Source of the DNA: Steromphala cineraria
Taxonomy: Eukaryota; Mollusca; Gastropoda; Trochida; Trochidae
DNA: 64,000 nt
Reading direction: 5' to 3'
Assembly (NCBI GenBank): GCA_916613615.1
Contig: OU744737.1
Location: 4,546,001 to 4,610,000 of the forward strand
Part shown: piece by piece, positions 1 through 10,943 of the stretch
Layout of the letters: every line of letters begins with the position of its first letter
Numbering within the stretch: position 1 is the first letter of the stretch
Notes under the pieces: generated by a model
Seen by the model: the letters and a program-made list of their open reading frames with translations, nothing else
Database searches by the model: none
Told to the model about the DNA's origin: nothing
Program-made: the position numbers and the translations under genes

Positions 1-296
1 CACATATGTAATAGTGTATATGCTGTTGTATGTTATTCTTTATGTTATGCATGCGCAATCCGCATCTTTATTTCTCTACATGTAAAATTGCTCATGTACC
101 ACCGTGAGTGGTTTTAGAGAATAAAGAATCTTGAATCTTGAATCTTGATAATTTCATTGCCGACTCCAGTTTATAGGGGTTAGCTATGACAGGTTTGACT
201 CTCTGAAGGTAATAATTTGACATAACCTATTATGTGTCAAGTAGATTTTTATGAAAAAGTATTTCGTTAAAAAACATGCTACTGTCCCTTTTATAA

Positions 297-520
297 ACTA
301 AAATCCAAAAGAAACGTCCCCTTTTGTTTTTTCACACACATCAAAAATCACGAAAGATAATTAAAAAATGACACCATTCTTATATATGCCAAGACACTAT
401 CTGAAGAAACACATCGCTTAAACGCACAAAATGCAGTGGTAAGGTACGTTTTGTTATATTTTTTGTTCTATTGAGAATCGAGATTCAAATATAGAGGGGA
501 CGTTTCTTTTGGATTTTAGT
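297..520. mobile_element. 224-bp MITE with about 27-bp terminal inverted repeats
   Basis: The ends are inverted copies of ACTAAAATCCAAAAGAAACG followed by TCCCC. TATA-like bases flank both ends, compatible with a TA target duplication as in Tc1/mariner-type MITEs. There is no coding content. It sits between a right-end fragment of the TTAA-flanked MITE family (about 250-291) and another fragment of that family (521-687), so it may have inserted into an older copy. Confidence 0.7.
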
Positions 521-687
521 ATATTTTCAATTTTTCACTGGTAATCATAAGTAAATGCTATATGTATTATTTTGATAGAGTAATACATCTAATTAAACAA
601 ACCAATCATCCATAATCAGAGAACAAATTATAACGACATCACCTTATATTCCCCCTAAAGACGGGCTACTGCCCCTTTAAGACCGGC
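521..687. mobile_element. Fragment of the TTAA-flanked MITE family, internally deleted
   Basis: Matches the copies at 12713, 17129 and 37892 (inner-left region, then the right end TGCTACTGCCCCTTTAA). It lacks the left terminal repeat and the middle part containing ATGGCCGCC, and joins directly to the GACATCACCTTATATTCCCC segment. Confidence 0.75.
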
Positions 688-960
688 AACATTAAGAATA
701 TTATCTGGACCTAATAGTTACAACAGGTATATGATGGTTGAAAATGTGACAAGGCATATTGTTTGATAAGGACAAAGCGGTTCAATGAAAAATTGTAAAA
801 TCATATTTTATATAACTTATAAACTGATCAATAGAACTTGTTAATTACGTCAACGCATTTTCGGTCTGAAACGTTCATAAAATCTGGCCATCCAGCTCAA
901 CGGTTCCATGTGACAAATACTGTCCCACTATGATGGTTAAAACATATTTTATTCATGAAA

Positions 961-1106
961 ATATGAAACAGATTGGCAAACAAGCCAGAGGCTTATATTA
1001 ATGCCGTTCCGATACAAATGTGATGATTCAAATATGAAACGGATTGGCAAACAATTAAGCCAGAGGCTTATATTAATGCCGTTCCGATACAAATGTGATG
1101 ATTCAA
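961..1106. repeat. Tandem duplication of a 71-75 bp unit
   Basis: Two head-to-tail copies (961-1031 and 1032-1106) differ by one substitution and a 4-base insertion (ATTA in the second). They lie at the downstream edge of the LINE remnant on the minus strand and may be part of its 3' end. Confidence 0.85.
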
Positions 1107-1560
1107 CCAAAGGACATTCTGATGACATGAACTGCGATAATACAATCAAGAAACACAATTAACAATAAAAATAGCAATTTCATTTCAATGAGTTTGGGGA
1201 AAACCAGTAAATAATGAGATGTGTCTTCTCGGTTAGCGCCGCATGAACAGGTAGGATCGTCTGAAATATGCCTTTCATATTTATGAAAATTTAGATCACT
1301 ACAGCCTAAACGAAGCCTACAGTGCATAATTTGACAAAATCGGCTACCGTAATTCAAATAAAATCTAAATGAGTGTCCTAACTGAGGGGTAATTCTTTCA
1401 GTGTAGACTTTTTGAGATTCCAAGTTTGTTATGTCATTTGGTAAAGCATTCCAAAGATCCATTGTACTTGGTAAAAAAGACTTTGCATAAGCAGATGTTT
1501 TTACTTGAAGATTCAGTAATTTTGATGAATTCCTCAAATGATACACTATGATAGCACCAG
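1103..1560 (-). pseudogene. LINE (non-LTR retrotransposon) ORF2 C-terminal remnant
   Basis: The minus-strand frame reads like the end of a metazoan LINE ORF2 protein. A stretch of the type SFLPSTMDLWNALPNDI is followed by FCQIMHCRLRLGCSDLN and a Cys-rich end, CSCG then SHYLLVFP, where the family usually has CxCG...H.L..CP. This is the conserved C-terminal region after the reverse transcriptase. The last cysteine position reads Phe and no RT domain lies upstream, so it is a 5'-truncated dead copy. The exact clade cannot be assigned. The tandem 71-75 bp repeat abuts it downstream. Confidence 0.75.
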
Positions 1561-2302
1561 CTCACATCTATCAATGGCCATTGTGACTTTCAAGAAAAAG
1601 ATATTTTGGTATAGGTACAATTTTGTTAGTTTTGTCAGCGTATGAGTTTATGATTGATATCAGCATTTTCAATGATATAAAACAAAACCAAAATTAATTT
1701 TTAATCGTAAATAAATAAGCAACCAATTCTGGTACCAACAGGCCAAAAGATTCCAACTCTATTCGAAGAGATGCAGTGCTTTCCTAAAATTTTCCAAAAC
1801 AATATCATTGTCATTTTCTCAGATTAGAATGTGTTTGATCGATTGCGGGGAAACTAGATATTCCATTCCTTCACAGGCCCCACAAAGTGAGAAACAGTGT
1901 CGGTTTTTAAAAACATGCGTGAATATATACAAATTCTAGAAAACTTTACTTCATCAGACTTTTATTTGTTCCTTTTCGGAACAAATTATTCAATATTGTC
2001 TTAAAATATTCAACATGTCAATCCTCTTACAAGTAGAGTTGTAGTGCTAATTTATAAGCGTTTTCCTTCAATCATGAATTTTGCATTGATCCGAATTTTT
2101 TTAATTTTGTTCAATATATTGTTCAAGACTTGGTCGTTAGTTTTAACCACATGTTTGATTGGAACAGAATACAAATATCTGGAGTCTGACATTTAGACAT
2201 CTACATATGGGAGGCTACCAGTAATTTGCCAGGGATGCACGATGCACATTTTTAGATGTTAAAAGTATTCGCTTATCCTATCTTAGCTTAGAGACCATTT
2301 AG
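1561..2302. other. Non-coding AT-rich stretch
   Basis: I see no long frame, terminal repeat or RNA gene here. Confidence 0.5.
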
Positions 2303-2311
2303 TACTAAAAG

Positions 2312-2675
2312 CATTCTCTCCCCACAGAGGCAGATCAAGTCATGAAATGTTGATATAGCCTATGTTTGATTACGCCGAAATTCGTGGGTACCGGCAGTTT
2401 CCGCTAGCGGGAAAAAATGCACTAGACTACAATCCATTTGAATTTCTTTATCAAATGACAACGCTTATCGCATGGAAAGGGTGGTTCATATCGAAAGGGC
2501 CTTTGCCATGATTCAGTAGCCAAAATGATGATTTAAGAACAGCGTCGCTGATTGCACAACTAACTTTGATTGCCTCCAATCAGGAATCTCCCATTCTACC
2601 CAACAAACTCGGCGTAACACAACAGAGGCTATATCAACATTTCATGACTTGATCTGCCTCTGTGGGGAGAGGATG
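2312..2675. mobile_element. Mutator-like MITE, copy 1 (364 bp)
   Basis: Terminal inverted repeats begin CATTCTCTCCCCACAGAGG and continue through CAGATCAAGTCATG for roughly 50 bp. The element is flanked by identical 9-bp direct repeats TACTAAAAG (2303-2311 and 2676-2684). Long TIRs with a 9-bp target duplication fit the Mutator superfamily. It has no coding capacity. Related copies are at 28370, 30919, 33781 and 34681. Confidence 0.85.
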
Positions 2676-2684
2676 TACTAAAAG

Positions 2685-3585
2685 TAGCAACCAACAAAGT
2701 GAGATGTATTTAACAGTGCCAAACTCTCTGACCCAGACGCGGCAAACGAAGGGGAAGTAATGTTTTTATTCCGCCTCGTTTCTTATTGATCAAGGGTTGT
2801 CACCTTCATAGGAGTCTTGGAATCGATATAGATCTGTCCGCTGGCGTCACTGTCACTGAAGTACTCTCCCAACTGAAATAGATATCTTTCGTTTGAATAT
2901 GAGATACTGCTTGATATTCTCGCTTTACAGAATACCAACAGTGTATGTATTGCTTTTATTAACATAGTTTCATTATTTGATTATCAAAGTCAAATTGAGA
3001 TCCTGACATATCATGGCACATTATTATGTCAAATAACTACATTATGCATTTATCAAAGGGCAGGCCTTACAATAAGCTCTCCTGATCTTGTTGGCCAATC
3101 CCTTCATGTTTAATTTCATGAATAAAATATGTTTAAATCATCAAAGAACATACGTTGAAATATTAAATTGACTTTTGTTCAGTAATTTCTTCACAATGAT
3201 GCCGTGGCATTCTATAGCTAGGTCATCTGTTAATTCTAGGTATCACATAGATACTCTAGTTTCCATGTAAGACTTCTTCGATTGATACAGGTGAGGGTAC
3301 ATTCTTGCCAGACAAGCGATCCACCTGTAACAGCGATAATGTGGACAAAAGTTTGGAGAGAACAGTACACATGCGTGAACACTCGTAGAGTACATACCAG
3401 TTCACGTAGATGAAGAAATGTGAGATGGTGTTTGATCCAACAGACTACATTATAAGTAAACTTTGGATCACTTCAAGTCAAATCAGTTGGAAATGAAAAC
3501 TAGATTGTATTATAAAGATTAAGTGAGGTGAGGTGATTTGTTGTTTATCGCCACTTTCAACAGTATTTCACTTATATCGCGGCTG
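2685..3585. other. Non-coding stretch with a dispersed repeat
   Basis: No gene is visible. Positions about 3088-3145 (TTGGCCAATCC, then TTTCATGAATAAAATATG) recur at 54119-54165. Shorter related pieces occur near 40497 (same strand) and 47310 (opposite strand), so this is an unclassified repeat family. Confidence 0.5.
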
Positions 3586-3589
3586 CTAG

Positions 3590-3834
3590 TATTATTGCAG
3601 GGAGAAAGCCCGCAATACTATTGTGACTATGCATTGCGGTGAAATCTACGAGCATTGGCTGGAACTAACGAACCATGGATGGTACTGCGTTGAAATTCAG
3701 TGTAGCATTGCACCCAAACCTGACTGCGTGTAGAACAGTTCTTTACTGCAGACAAAGTTACCGAGCCCCTGGCGGGATGCGAAATACGGACCGCCTGATC
3801 CGAAGCCGAACGCGCTAACCACTGCGCCCACACG
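3590..3834 (-). mobile_element. tRNA-derived SINE
   Basis: On the minus strand the head reads GGGCGCAGTGGTTAGCGCG, a tRNA-like A-box region. A degraded B-box region (TTTCGCATCCCGCC) follows, then an unrelated body. It is a retroposed tRNA-like sequence and not a functional tRNA gene. Confidence 0.7.
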
Positions 3835-4159
3835 ATTACATGAGGAGTTAAACATACTATCCACAAACATACTATTTGTCATCCACGAAACAATATAATT
3901 ATTACAGCTCTAAAATTAATTATGTGCCGCTCATTTTCAAATATTAGTATATTTATATATTATGTCTTACATATATTTATCAACAACGATAAAAAACTAA
4001 GTATATTCGAATGATATGTTGTGTTACCAATGTCCTTGCGCCATATCTACGGAAAGACATTTTATGCCATGTTGACGTACTTTATACGTCATGTTACCCT
4101 ACTACCCAATTAAAGTTAAGGTATTTTCTGTATTGTTTGTATCTCAAATCACTGGGACT

Positions 4160-4287
4160 TGTATTGCTACTAAAAACGATTCCCAGTAAGTATACTTGAA
4201 TATGATAATCCTCTTTACTAATAATAAAGTATAGGGGATGATCGTATTCAAGCATGCTTACTAGGAACCGTTTTTATTAGCAATACA
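4160..4287. repeat. Foldback with about 54-bp arms
   Basis: The arms (about 4160-4213 and 4234-4287) are imperfect inverted repeats starting TGTATTGCTA. Roughly eight substitutions separate them, mostly transitions. The loop of about 20 bases is AT-rich. No coding content. Confidence 0.75.
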
Positions 4288-4335
4288 TAGAGGATATTAT
4301 ATGAGTGTCCATGACATACTATGTTTACGGCACGA

Positions 4336-4393
4336 GTGCCTAAATATTAGTATTTTCCGAGCGAGAGCGAGGGATATACTGATATTTTGGCAC
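4336..4393. repeat. Hairpin with directly oriented CGAG in both arms
   Basis: Arms 4336-4358 and 4371-4393 pair at about 19 of 23 positions (GTGCC...GGCAC). At the inner end the mirrored slots 4358-4361 and 4368-4371 both read CGAG on the plus strand, so they cannot pair by Watson-Crick rules. The slot is the same type as those at 14.8, 23.6 and 27.2 kb. Confidence 0.7.
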
Positions 4394-4482
4394 GGTTTAT
4401 TACCGTAGTCGCAAAATTAAAGAAAATCCTCAAAACCTACTGCTCAGCATAGGCAGACCAGCGGCGGTCGAACCGTATAGAT

Positions 4483-4541
4483 TGTGACGTCATAGGTGAA
4501 CCGTGACGTCAAAGCACTGTTTATAACGTAACGTCACAATG
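4483..4541. repeat. TGACGTCA-rich inverted repeat
   Basis: Two TGACGTCA sites are followed by ACGTAACGTCACAAT, giving short inverted ends ATTGTGACGT...ACGTCACAAT. The string GTGACGTCATAGGTG recurs at 27012-27026, just 3' of the Crypton gene. TGACGTCA is also the CREB/ATF consensus, but no transcript is evident here. Confidence 0.55.
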
Positions 4542-4545
4542 AAAA

Positions 4546-5460
4546 AGTGATATTTTGCCCTAGGGCAACATATGAAAACTATGAAGCTCAGGATGATTGC
4601 CCTCGTAGGTAAAAAAAGTCAATATTTTTTAAATCTCCATTGCATAACATTTTGATTCATTTCATGTATCTGATAAATTTTCCTTGATAATGTTTACATG
4701 GTCTTTTTGTTGAGGACTCCTACTCTTATTTCACCAATTTGAACCTGCTGAAGAACTAAGGATTTACTTCGAAATTTTCTGAATTTTACAATCAAGCTGT
4801 TACATCTTGTTGTTTTGAAATAGTGACAACTTAGTGAAAAAGGTGCATTTTCTCTTCCCCTAGAACCATTTACAAAAATTAGTTTTGGCAGTGAAATGTT
4901 GTATGGAACGCTTTCCCAACATTTTCATCTTATGATAAAGGAAAACACTCTTATCAATACATTTTTAATCAGAATTCGTTTGTGTACTTACGAACTATTT
5001 CCTCGAAGGAACAGTCTGAATTCGGGACCTATTTTATAGGCATTTCATTGAGAAGCATATAAGACATTTTTAGAATGAGGAAATACCATTTCTGTTGGTT
5101 TCAACCTTTTTCAGCACATGTACATTTCCATGTACAGAGACAGTTATAAACGAAGTGATTACAGAACCAGTAAAGAATATAGCGTTGAAACATGTATGTA
5201 CATTTGCGTCATCTTTGAGCAATAAAGAAGTTCAATATCCCTAGGATTTGTATTTCACAATGTTAATGCTATTTTGAAGGATGTTTTACATTTGATTGTA
5301 CAAGCTGTAATACCTCCTTTACATACATGGCTATCACATTCTCTTTAACTGACAAACACCATTAGGATACAATCGCACGCACTCTTCGGATGGATTACTA
5401 GTAGACTATTACTATAAGACATCAAATGAGCTATTTCTTCTTGTACTTCTTGGACATGTT
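4546..5460. other. Non-coding stretch
   Basis: AT-rich. I see no frame or repeat structure that can be named. Confidence 0.5.
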
Positions 5461-5463
5461 TGT

Positions 5464-5780
5464 GGAGCACAGTGGTGTAGTGGTTAGCATGCTTGCCTCT
5501 CACGTCAGAGACTCGGGTTCGAATCCCGGTGGAGACACCAAAAATTTATGACATGGGTCTCATCCTGTGTTGTGTTCCTGGGCAAGGCACTTCATCCACA
5601 TTGCACTCAGTTCACCCAGCTGTACAAATGGGTACGTACCTATACGATCGCACCGAATATGCTATCCCGTCCAGGATAATAATACTCATGGCGCTTTTAG
5701 CATGCTTTGTCATGGATATATGCGCGGTATAAGAAAGGTATTATTATCATCATTATCTCAGTACCATGGACAAGCGTGAT
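5464..5780 (+). mobile_element. tRNA-derived SINE, copy 1
   Basis: The head has an A-box (TAGTGGTTAGCATGC, from 5478) and a perfect B-box (GGTTCGAATCC, 5516-5526). A conserved body follows (CTGGGCAAGGCACTTCATCC, then CACTCAGTTCACCCAGCTGT). It ends in a short TATTATTATCATCATTAT tract. A second copy is at 35365. The body resembles the conserved central domain seen in many invertebrate SINEs. Confidence 0.85.
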
Positions 5781-6091
5781 GTCGCCTCGGTCAATACGAC
5801 TGCTCCGAGGCTAGTATTTGATTCATATCACTCATATGAAGTCAGTTAATGTATACTTATGAATAATAATGATTTGCATTGGTAAAAGTCATATGACACA
5901 TTTGTTTTTGTAAAAACATTTATTTATCGTAATATGATACTTATATTAAACCGGTTCACTTAAAATCAAATTCGGAGCCACATGTTTCAAACAGCTGTAC
6001 TTGATTCGCAATCAGCACTCTGCGTCGGCGGATTCCGAATCCCTGTGATTGAATATTCCTGCTATTGATCTGCCTGCCGAGGACCGTTCTC

Positions 6092-6379
6092 ATTGGATGA
6101 CGTTGGGTCACGTGACATGTTCTTTAAAAGGTATAGCTCATAGTCTGTGTCTGTAACCTGTTTGTCGAATGTGTCCTAAATCGGTCAACACGCTGGTCAC
6201 AAGAGAATCGGTTCGTGACATAGGACTCTGTATTGATTCTTACAATGAGAATGTTTTGGGAATGGAAACAAACTACTTTGTGTAGCCCAAGCGTGATCTC
6301 CGTATAAACTGAATTTTATAACCTCTGACAGTGCGTCGAGTGAAACTTGTTTCATAGAATACGTAATACTTCAATTAAG
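6092..6379 (+). promoter_or_regulatory. Candidate promoter and 5' UTR exon for the GPCR
   Basis: An inverted CCAAT box (ATTGG, 6092-6096), an E-box (CACGTG, 6109-6114) and a TATA-like TTTAAAAG (6123-6130) are followed by sequence ending in a strong splice donor, AAG|GTGAGT, at 6379/6380. A plausible acceptor TTACAG lies at 10901-10906, 37 bases before the GPCR start. Joining them gives a 4.5-kb intron in the 5' UTR. This is inference from motifs only. Confidence 0.25.
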
Positions 6380-6654
6380 GTGAGTTTATATATTTCCTTT
6401 CATATCCAAAACATTATGTTTTGGAAATATTTGTTCTTTCGGTTTGATACACATATTTATTAAGGTATTGAATCAAATTTAAAGTTATTTTAGAAAAACA
6501 AAATATTATTTTAGTATTTAGTAAAATATCTTATCTATATTCATTCAGCAAAACTGCCTGGATTGATATTATTTCAATGTAAATGTCTTTGATTCACAAT
6601 TAAGGTAAGATTGCTGTGACGTGATATTTGGGATGACACATTTTGTAATCCGAT

Positions 6655-7889
6655 TTTGGGATTACAACCCCCTTCATTTTCTAAAGTCGAAAACCCCCTT
6701 TCTTTTCAAAAGTTGACAACCTCCTCTCTTTTTCGATAGTTGACAATTACTTTTTTTAGAAGTTGACAACTCCTTCTTTTTTTCAAAAGTTGACAACCCC
6801 CTTCATTTTAACAGTTGACAACCCCTTCCTTTTCAGTAGTTGACAATCCTTCCTTTTTAATAGTTGACAACCCCTTCCTTTGTATAGTTGACAACCCCTT
6901 CCTTTGTATAGTTGACAATCCCCTTCCTTTTCGATAGTTGACAATCCCCATTCGTTTCCACATCAATAGTTGACAATCCCCTTCCATTTCAAATGTTGAC
7001 AAACCCTTCCTTTTTATAATCTACAGCATCTCCCTTATCAAAAGTTGACAATCCTTCCCTTTCAATAGTTGACAACCCTTTCCCTTTCCTTTTAAATAGT
7101 TCATAATTAACAACCTCCTTCCGTTTCAATAGTTGACAATCCCCTTTCTTTTCAAAAGTTGACAACCCCCTTCCATTTGAATGATTGACAATCCCTTTCC
7201 TTTTGAATAATTGACAATCCCTTCCTTTTCAATAGTTCACAATTTCTTCCTTTTTATAGTTGACAACCCCTTCCTGTCCAATAGTTAACTCCCTTCATTT
7301 TCAATAGTTGACAACTCCTTTAATTTTAATAGTTAACAACCTCCTTCGTTTTCAATAGTTGACAACGCACTTCCTTTTCCATAAAAGACAGCCCCTCCTT
7401 TTTATTATTTACAACCCCTCCCATTTCAAAAGTTGACAACTCTTCCTTTTCAATAGTTTACAACCACTTCCTTTTTGACAACCCCTTCCTTTTGAATAAC
7501 TGACAACCCTTTTCCCTTCAATAGTTGACAACAAGTTTATTTTCAATAGTTGACAACCCAATTCTTTTTTTTAATAGTTGACAATCTCTGTCCCCCCCCC
7601 TCCTTTTCAATAATTGACAACCCCTTCCCCTTTTCAATAGTTGACAACAAGTTCCCGTTCATTAATTGACAACCCAATTCTTTTACTTTTCAATAGTTGA
7701 CAATCCCTGTCCTTCTCCTTCCTTTTCAATAATTGACAACCCCTTCCCCTTTTCAATAGTTGACAACAAGTTCCCGTTCACTAATTCACAACCCAATTCT
7801 TTTACTTTTCAATAGTTGACAATCCCTGTCCTCCCCCCCCCCCTCCTTTTCAATAATTGACAACCCAATTCTTTTCCTTTTCAAAAGTT
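6655..7889. repeat. Minisatellite of about 25-bp units, block 1
   Basis: Degenerate tandem units read approximately AGTTGACAACCCC then TTCCTTTTCAAT. Unit length varies by a few bases. Between about 7560 and 7860 a higher-order unit near 118 bp (several basic units, including AACAAGTTCCCGTTCA) is repeated about 2.5 times. Minus-strand frames through it give repeats such as QRKGLSTI, an effect of near-24-bp phasing and not a gene. Confidence 0.9.
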
Positions 7890-7897
7890 GACAGTTC

Positions 7898-7990
7898 ACA
7901 TCTATTCCTGAATCTGCCTCTGTAAGTAACTGATCCAACGATCAAACGGATACCAAGAGAAGAAAGCATAGTGTCAAAGTTACTGTAGTC
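7898..7990. repeat. Spacer between minisatellite blocks, copy 1
   Basis: Non-satellite spacer containing AACTGATCCAACGATCAAA and AGCATAGTGTCA. It is repeated in the same orientation at 8405-8510, so block plus spacer was duplicated as a unit. Confidence 0.8.
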
Positions 7991-8404
7991 CTTTTAATAG
8001 TTGACAATTACTTCTATTGAAAAGTTGACAACCCCCTTCCTTATTTATAGTTGACAACCCCCTTCCTTATTTATAGTTGACAACCCCCTTCAGCTTACTA
8101 GTTAACAAACTCCTTCTTTTTCAATTGTTGACAATCCGCTTCCTTTTCAATAGTTGACAACACCTTCTTTTTGAATAGTTGTCAACCCCTTCCTTTTCGA
8201 TAGTTTACAACACTATTTTTTCTCTTTTTAAATAGTTAGCAACCCCTTCCTTTGCAATGATTTAATAGTTGACAACCCCTACCTTTTGAATAAGTGACAA
8301 TCACCGTCCTTTTTAATAATTGACAATCCCTTCCTTTTTTAATAATTGACAATCCCTTCCTTTTTTAATAATTGACAATCCCTTCCTTCAATAGTTGACA
8401 ATCC
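7991..8404. repeat. Minisatellite, block 2
   Basis: Same unit type as block 1. It includes two near-identical runs ending CCTTATTTATAGTTGAC and three in a row of TTTAATAATTGACAATCCC, showing recent local amplification. Confidence 0.9.
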
Positions 8405-8510
8405 CCTTCACATCTTCGCTATTCCTGACTCCGCCTCCGTAAGTTACTGATCCAACGATCAAAGGGATACCACAGAAGAGAAGTAAGCATAGTGTCAGAG
8501 TGACCATAGT
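8405..8510. repeat. Spacer after minisatellite block 2, copy 2
   Basis: Matches 7898-7990 with a few substitutions and small insertions. It marks the right edge of the array. Confidence 0.8.
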
Positions 8511-9882
8511 AGTTATTGATGATTACAGTGTGAAAACCTCTGTATGGGTGTTATTAAATCAATTATTCAAACAGGATACACGCTCGTTGGCAGTTAATAA
8601 CAAACAACAAGCCTCTGTCCTACTGAATTAGTACTGCCGACGTCAAAGGATAGCTTTAATAGTAAGGACAATTTAGTTTCTGAAATACAAAACATCCTAT
8701 TTTCATCGCACGTACCTAGACCAACTAAAAGGCGCGGTTATATTGATTCAAAGAGTTTCGCCATTTCGTTATAAAAACTGTCTAAAAACGTTGATTATAT
8801 ATCATAGAATTTATTGATACATGTTCACAAAATTTAATAAACTATGGCAGAGATATCCACAAATTTGATAATAATTAATCATTAAGGTGATGAGCAGCGT
8901 CGAAACCATAAAAAGTTGTACTTACATTCAAATCTGTATCATCAAACAACATATAGAATTATTATACTTTCAAATCGAGTTTCCTTAAAACGTATCTTTC
9001 CCTACTTCATGTATAGCTTCCATGGATATGAGGGCCACTTTAGCAGTATTGGCAGTGAGTGATGTTACAACCCCCCCTAAACAATCAAATATATGATTCG
9101 TCAAAACGTACTTTTGTTGTGGCTTATTCATAAAATACATTTATGCATGATGATCAAAGAAATATGATGTTTATGTCAGGTCTTCGTATGAGAAACCCTG
9201 GTAATAAGACCTTTATAATTACTCATTGTCTAGAGTTTCCTGGTAAAAAGGTTTATTACTCAATTAGCTTAAAAACGAACAAAATACACCAAGTCAACAT
9301 ACACCGGTCAAGTATACCGTATGTAGCGCAACAGTGAATGTATGTATACTCTTCATGTGTTGCCATTGCGGCCTTACAATTTAATCTGCATCACCTGTCA
9401 GTCTAAGTAAAGTAATATCTGATATTGAGTGAAACGGTAATGTTTGAGGCTAGGTTTACTTAGACTGTATTATATTCCCTGTATTATACAGATTATATTA
9501 GCTAGGTATAACAGTGTTTCTATTATATGGACTGATCGTTGCTTAGTTTCAACTTAGTGAAGAGACGTTCAGTCAAGAGAATATAACGGTATGAAGTCTA
9601 ATATAGAAAGCTGCAAATGCAATGGCGCGCGTTAATAATTCAAACGTAATTGTTGAAATAGAGGTAGAAGAAAAATATTTTATATGATATTATTTGAAAG
9701 GTAAAAAACTGATATTCATGGCGCACTGGCGCACACCATAATTTCATAAATAAAAACAAGGCATAGCTTATGTAAAGAGTTTAAATTAAAGAAATAATGA
9801 ATATTTTAATTAACAGTCATAATGAATGTCAACAACAGACTCTTGCGATTTTGAATTCTTTTCATAATCATATAATTTCAGG
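8511..9882. other. Non-coding stretch
   Basis: No gene is recognised; a 64-codon frame at 9143-9337 has no recognisable domain. A small 69-bp foldback with 13-bp ends CAGTCTAAGTAAA lies at 9399-9467. Its right part contains GAGGCTAGGTTTACT, which is also the terminus of the MITE at 22642-22873. Confidence 0.5.
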
Positions 9883-10138
9883 AAAATAAAAAGAAATGCT
9901 TCCAACTGAAAGACCATGTATTTAAACTAAATAAAGCAGTGATATATAATGTAAAATTCAGTCATGTAATTCATTTTTCTTTCGCAAAATGAATTAAAGG
10001 TGTTCACATAAAAATGGCCGCCAATGGACTTTATGTAAATCTTTTCTTTTTGACACTATCAAAGTAATACATTTAGCAATAACGTACGATTATAAGTTAA
10101 ATATTGCAAATATAAAAAAAACGTGCTACTGTCCCTTT
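9883..10138. mobile_element. TTAA-flanked MITE, left-truncated copy
   Basis: Aligns with the full copy at 27838-28193 from the TCCAA(T/C)TGAAAGACAATG region through AAATGGCCGCCAATGG to the right end GTGCTACTGTCCCTTTAA. The left terminal repeat is missing. A further fragment with GGTGTTCACTCCAAAATGG lies at about 10728-10750. Confidence 0.8.
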
Positions 10139-10943
10139 AAAACGGCCAATTCAAATTTAAAAATACTAACTTTAAGTTTTTCAGATCCACTCATGTGTTT
10201 GATATGACACTGTGCGTATAACATCAGCCGAGTGCTTTGGGGTTTCTTTTGAGAAATATTTATCACAATAATATGTTAAACGACGACCGCTTTATTAAAT
10301 GAATGTCAATTTCTTGAAATAAAATTGTGTTATTTCAGGAATTTAATACTTTTAACTGATAAATGAATTATTAATCATGTCTCTTTGAAATGTCTTGTTA
10401 AATATTCGAAAATAATTTAACTTAAAATTGAATATAAAATTTAATTGATTTTAACCTTATTAAACTTTGCTTTGATATAATATGACAATCTAAAAATAAA
10501 GAACCATAATCTGACATTTAATCAAGTTGAGAGACAGATGTCAGAAAATGAACCTAAAAGCGACTTTTTAAGGCGCAGTAACACATTTAAGGTATATATA
10601 GGGTTCTTCCAAACTTTCAAATGGCAACACAATGTTTAACCATCATCAGCAATAGTAGTTCCAAAAGGATGTACCTTTTTCGGTTACGTTCTGCGAATCC
10701 ATTCCCTACCACAAGATATGAAAAGGTGTTCACTCCAAAATGGCCGCCAGCAGTTTTTGCTTTTGACAAATACTTGAATTCTTCTACGACTGTAGCTATA
10801 GGTTAATCGGGTTAAATAAGAGGATGTTTCGGTAAGCGTATATCTTTATTATGTTTTTGGCATCATGGTTAATGTGATATCTCATCTATGCATTTTGTCA
10901 TTACAGATTCTTGAGTGACTCCCACAACAATTAAACGTCGCCG

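Noticed and set aside
5464..5530. Functional tRNA gene (perfect A and B boxes)
   Set aside because: No proper cloverleaf. The sequence continues into a conserved SINE body repeated at 35365.
6808..7002. Repeat protein QRKGLSTI on the minus strand
   Set aside because: Product of the minisatellite unit length being near a multiple of three; it breaks as soon as unit length changes.
6655..8404. CRISPR-like array or bacterial -35 boxes (TTGACA)
   Set aside because: There are no constant repeats with unique spacers, the units are degenerate and contiguous, and the context is eukaryotic.
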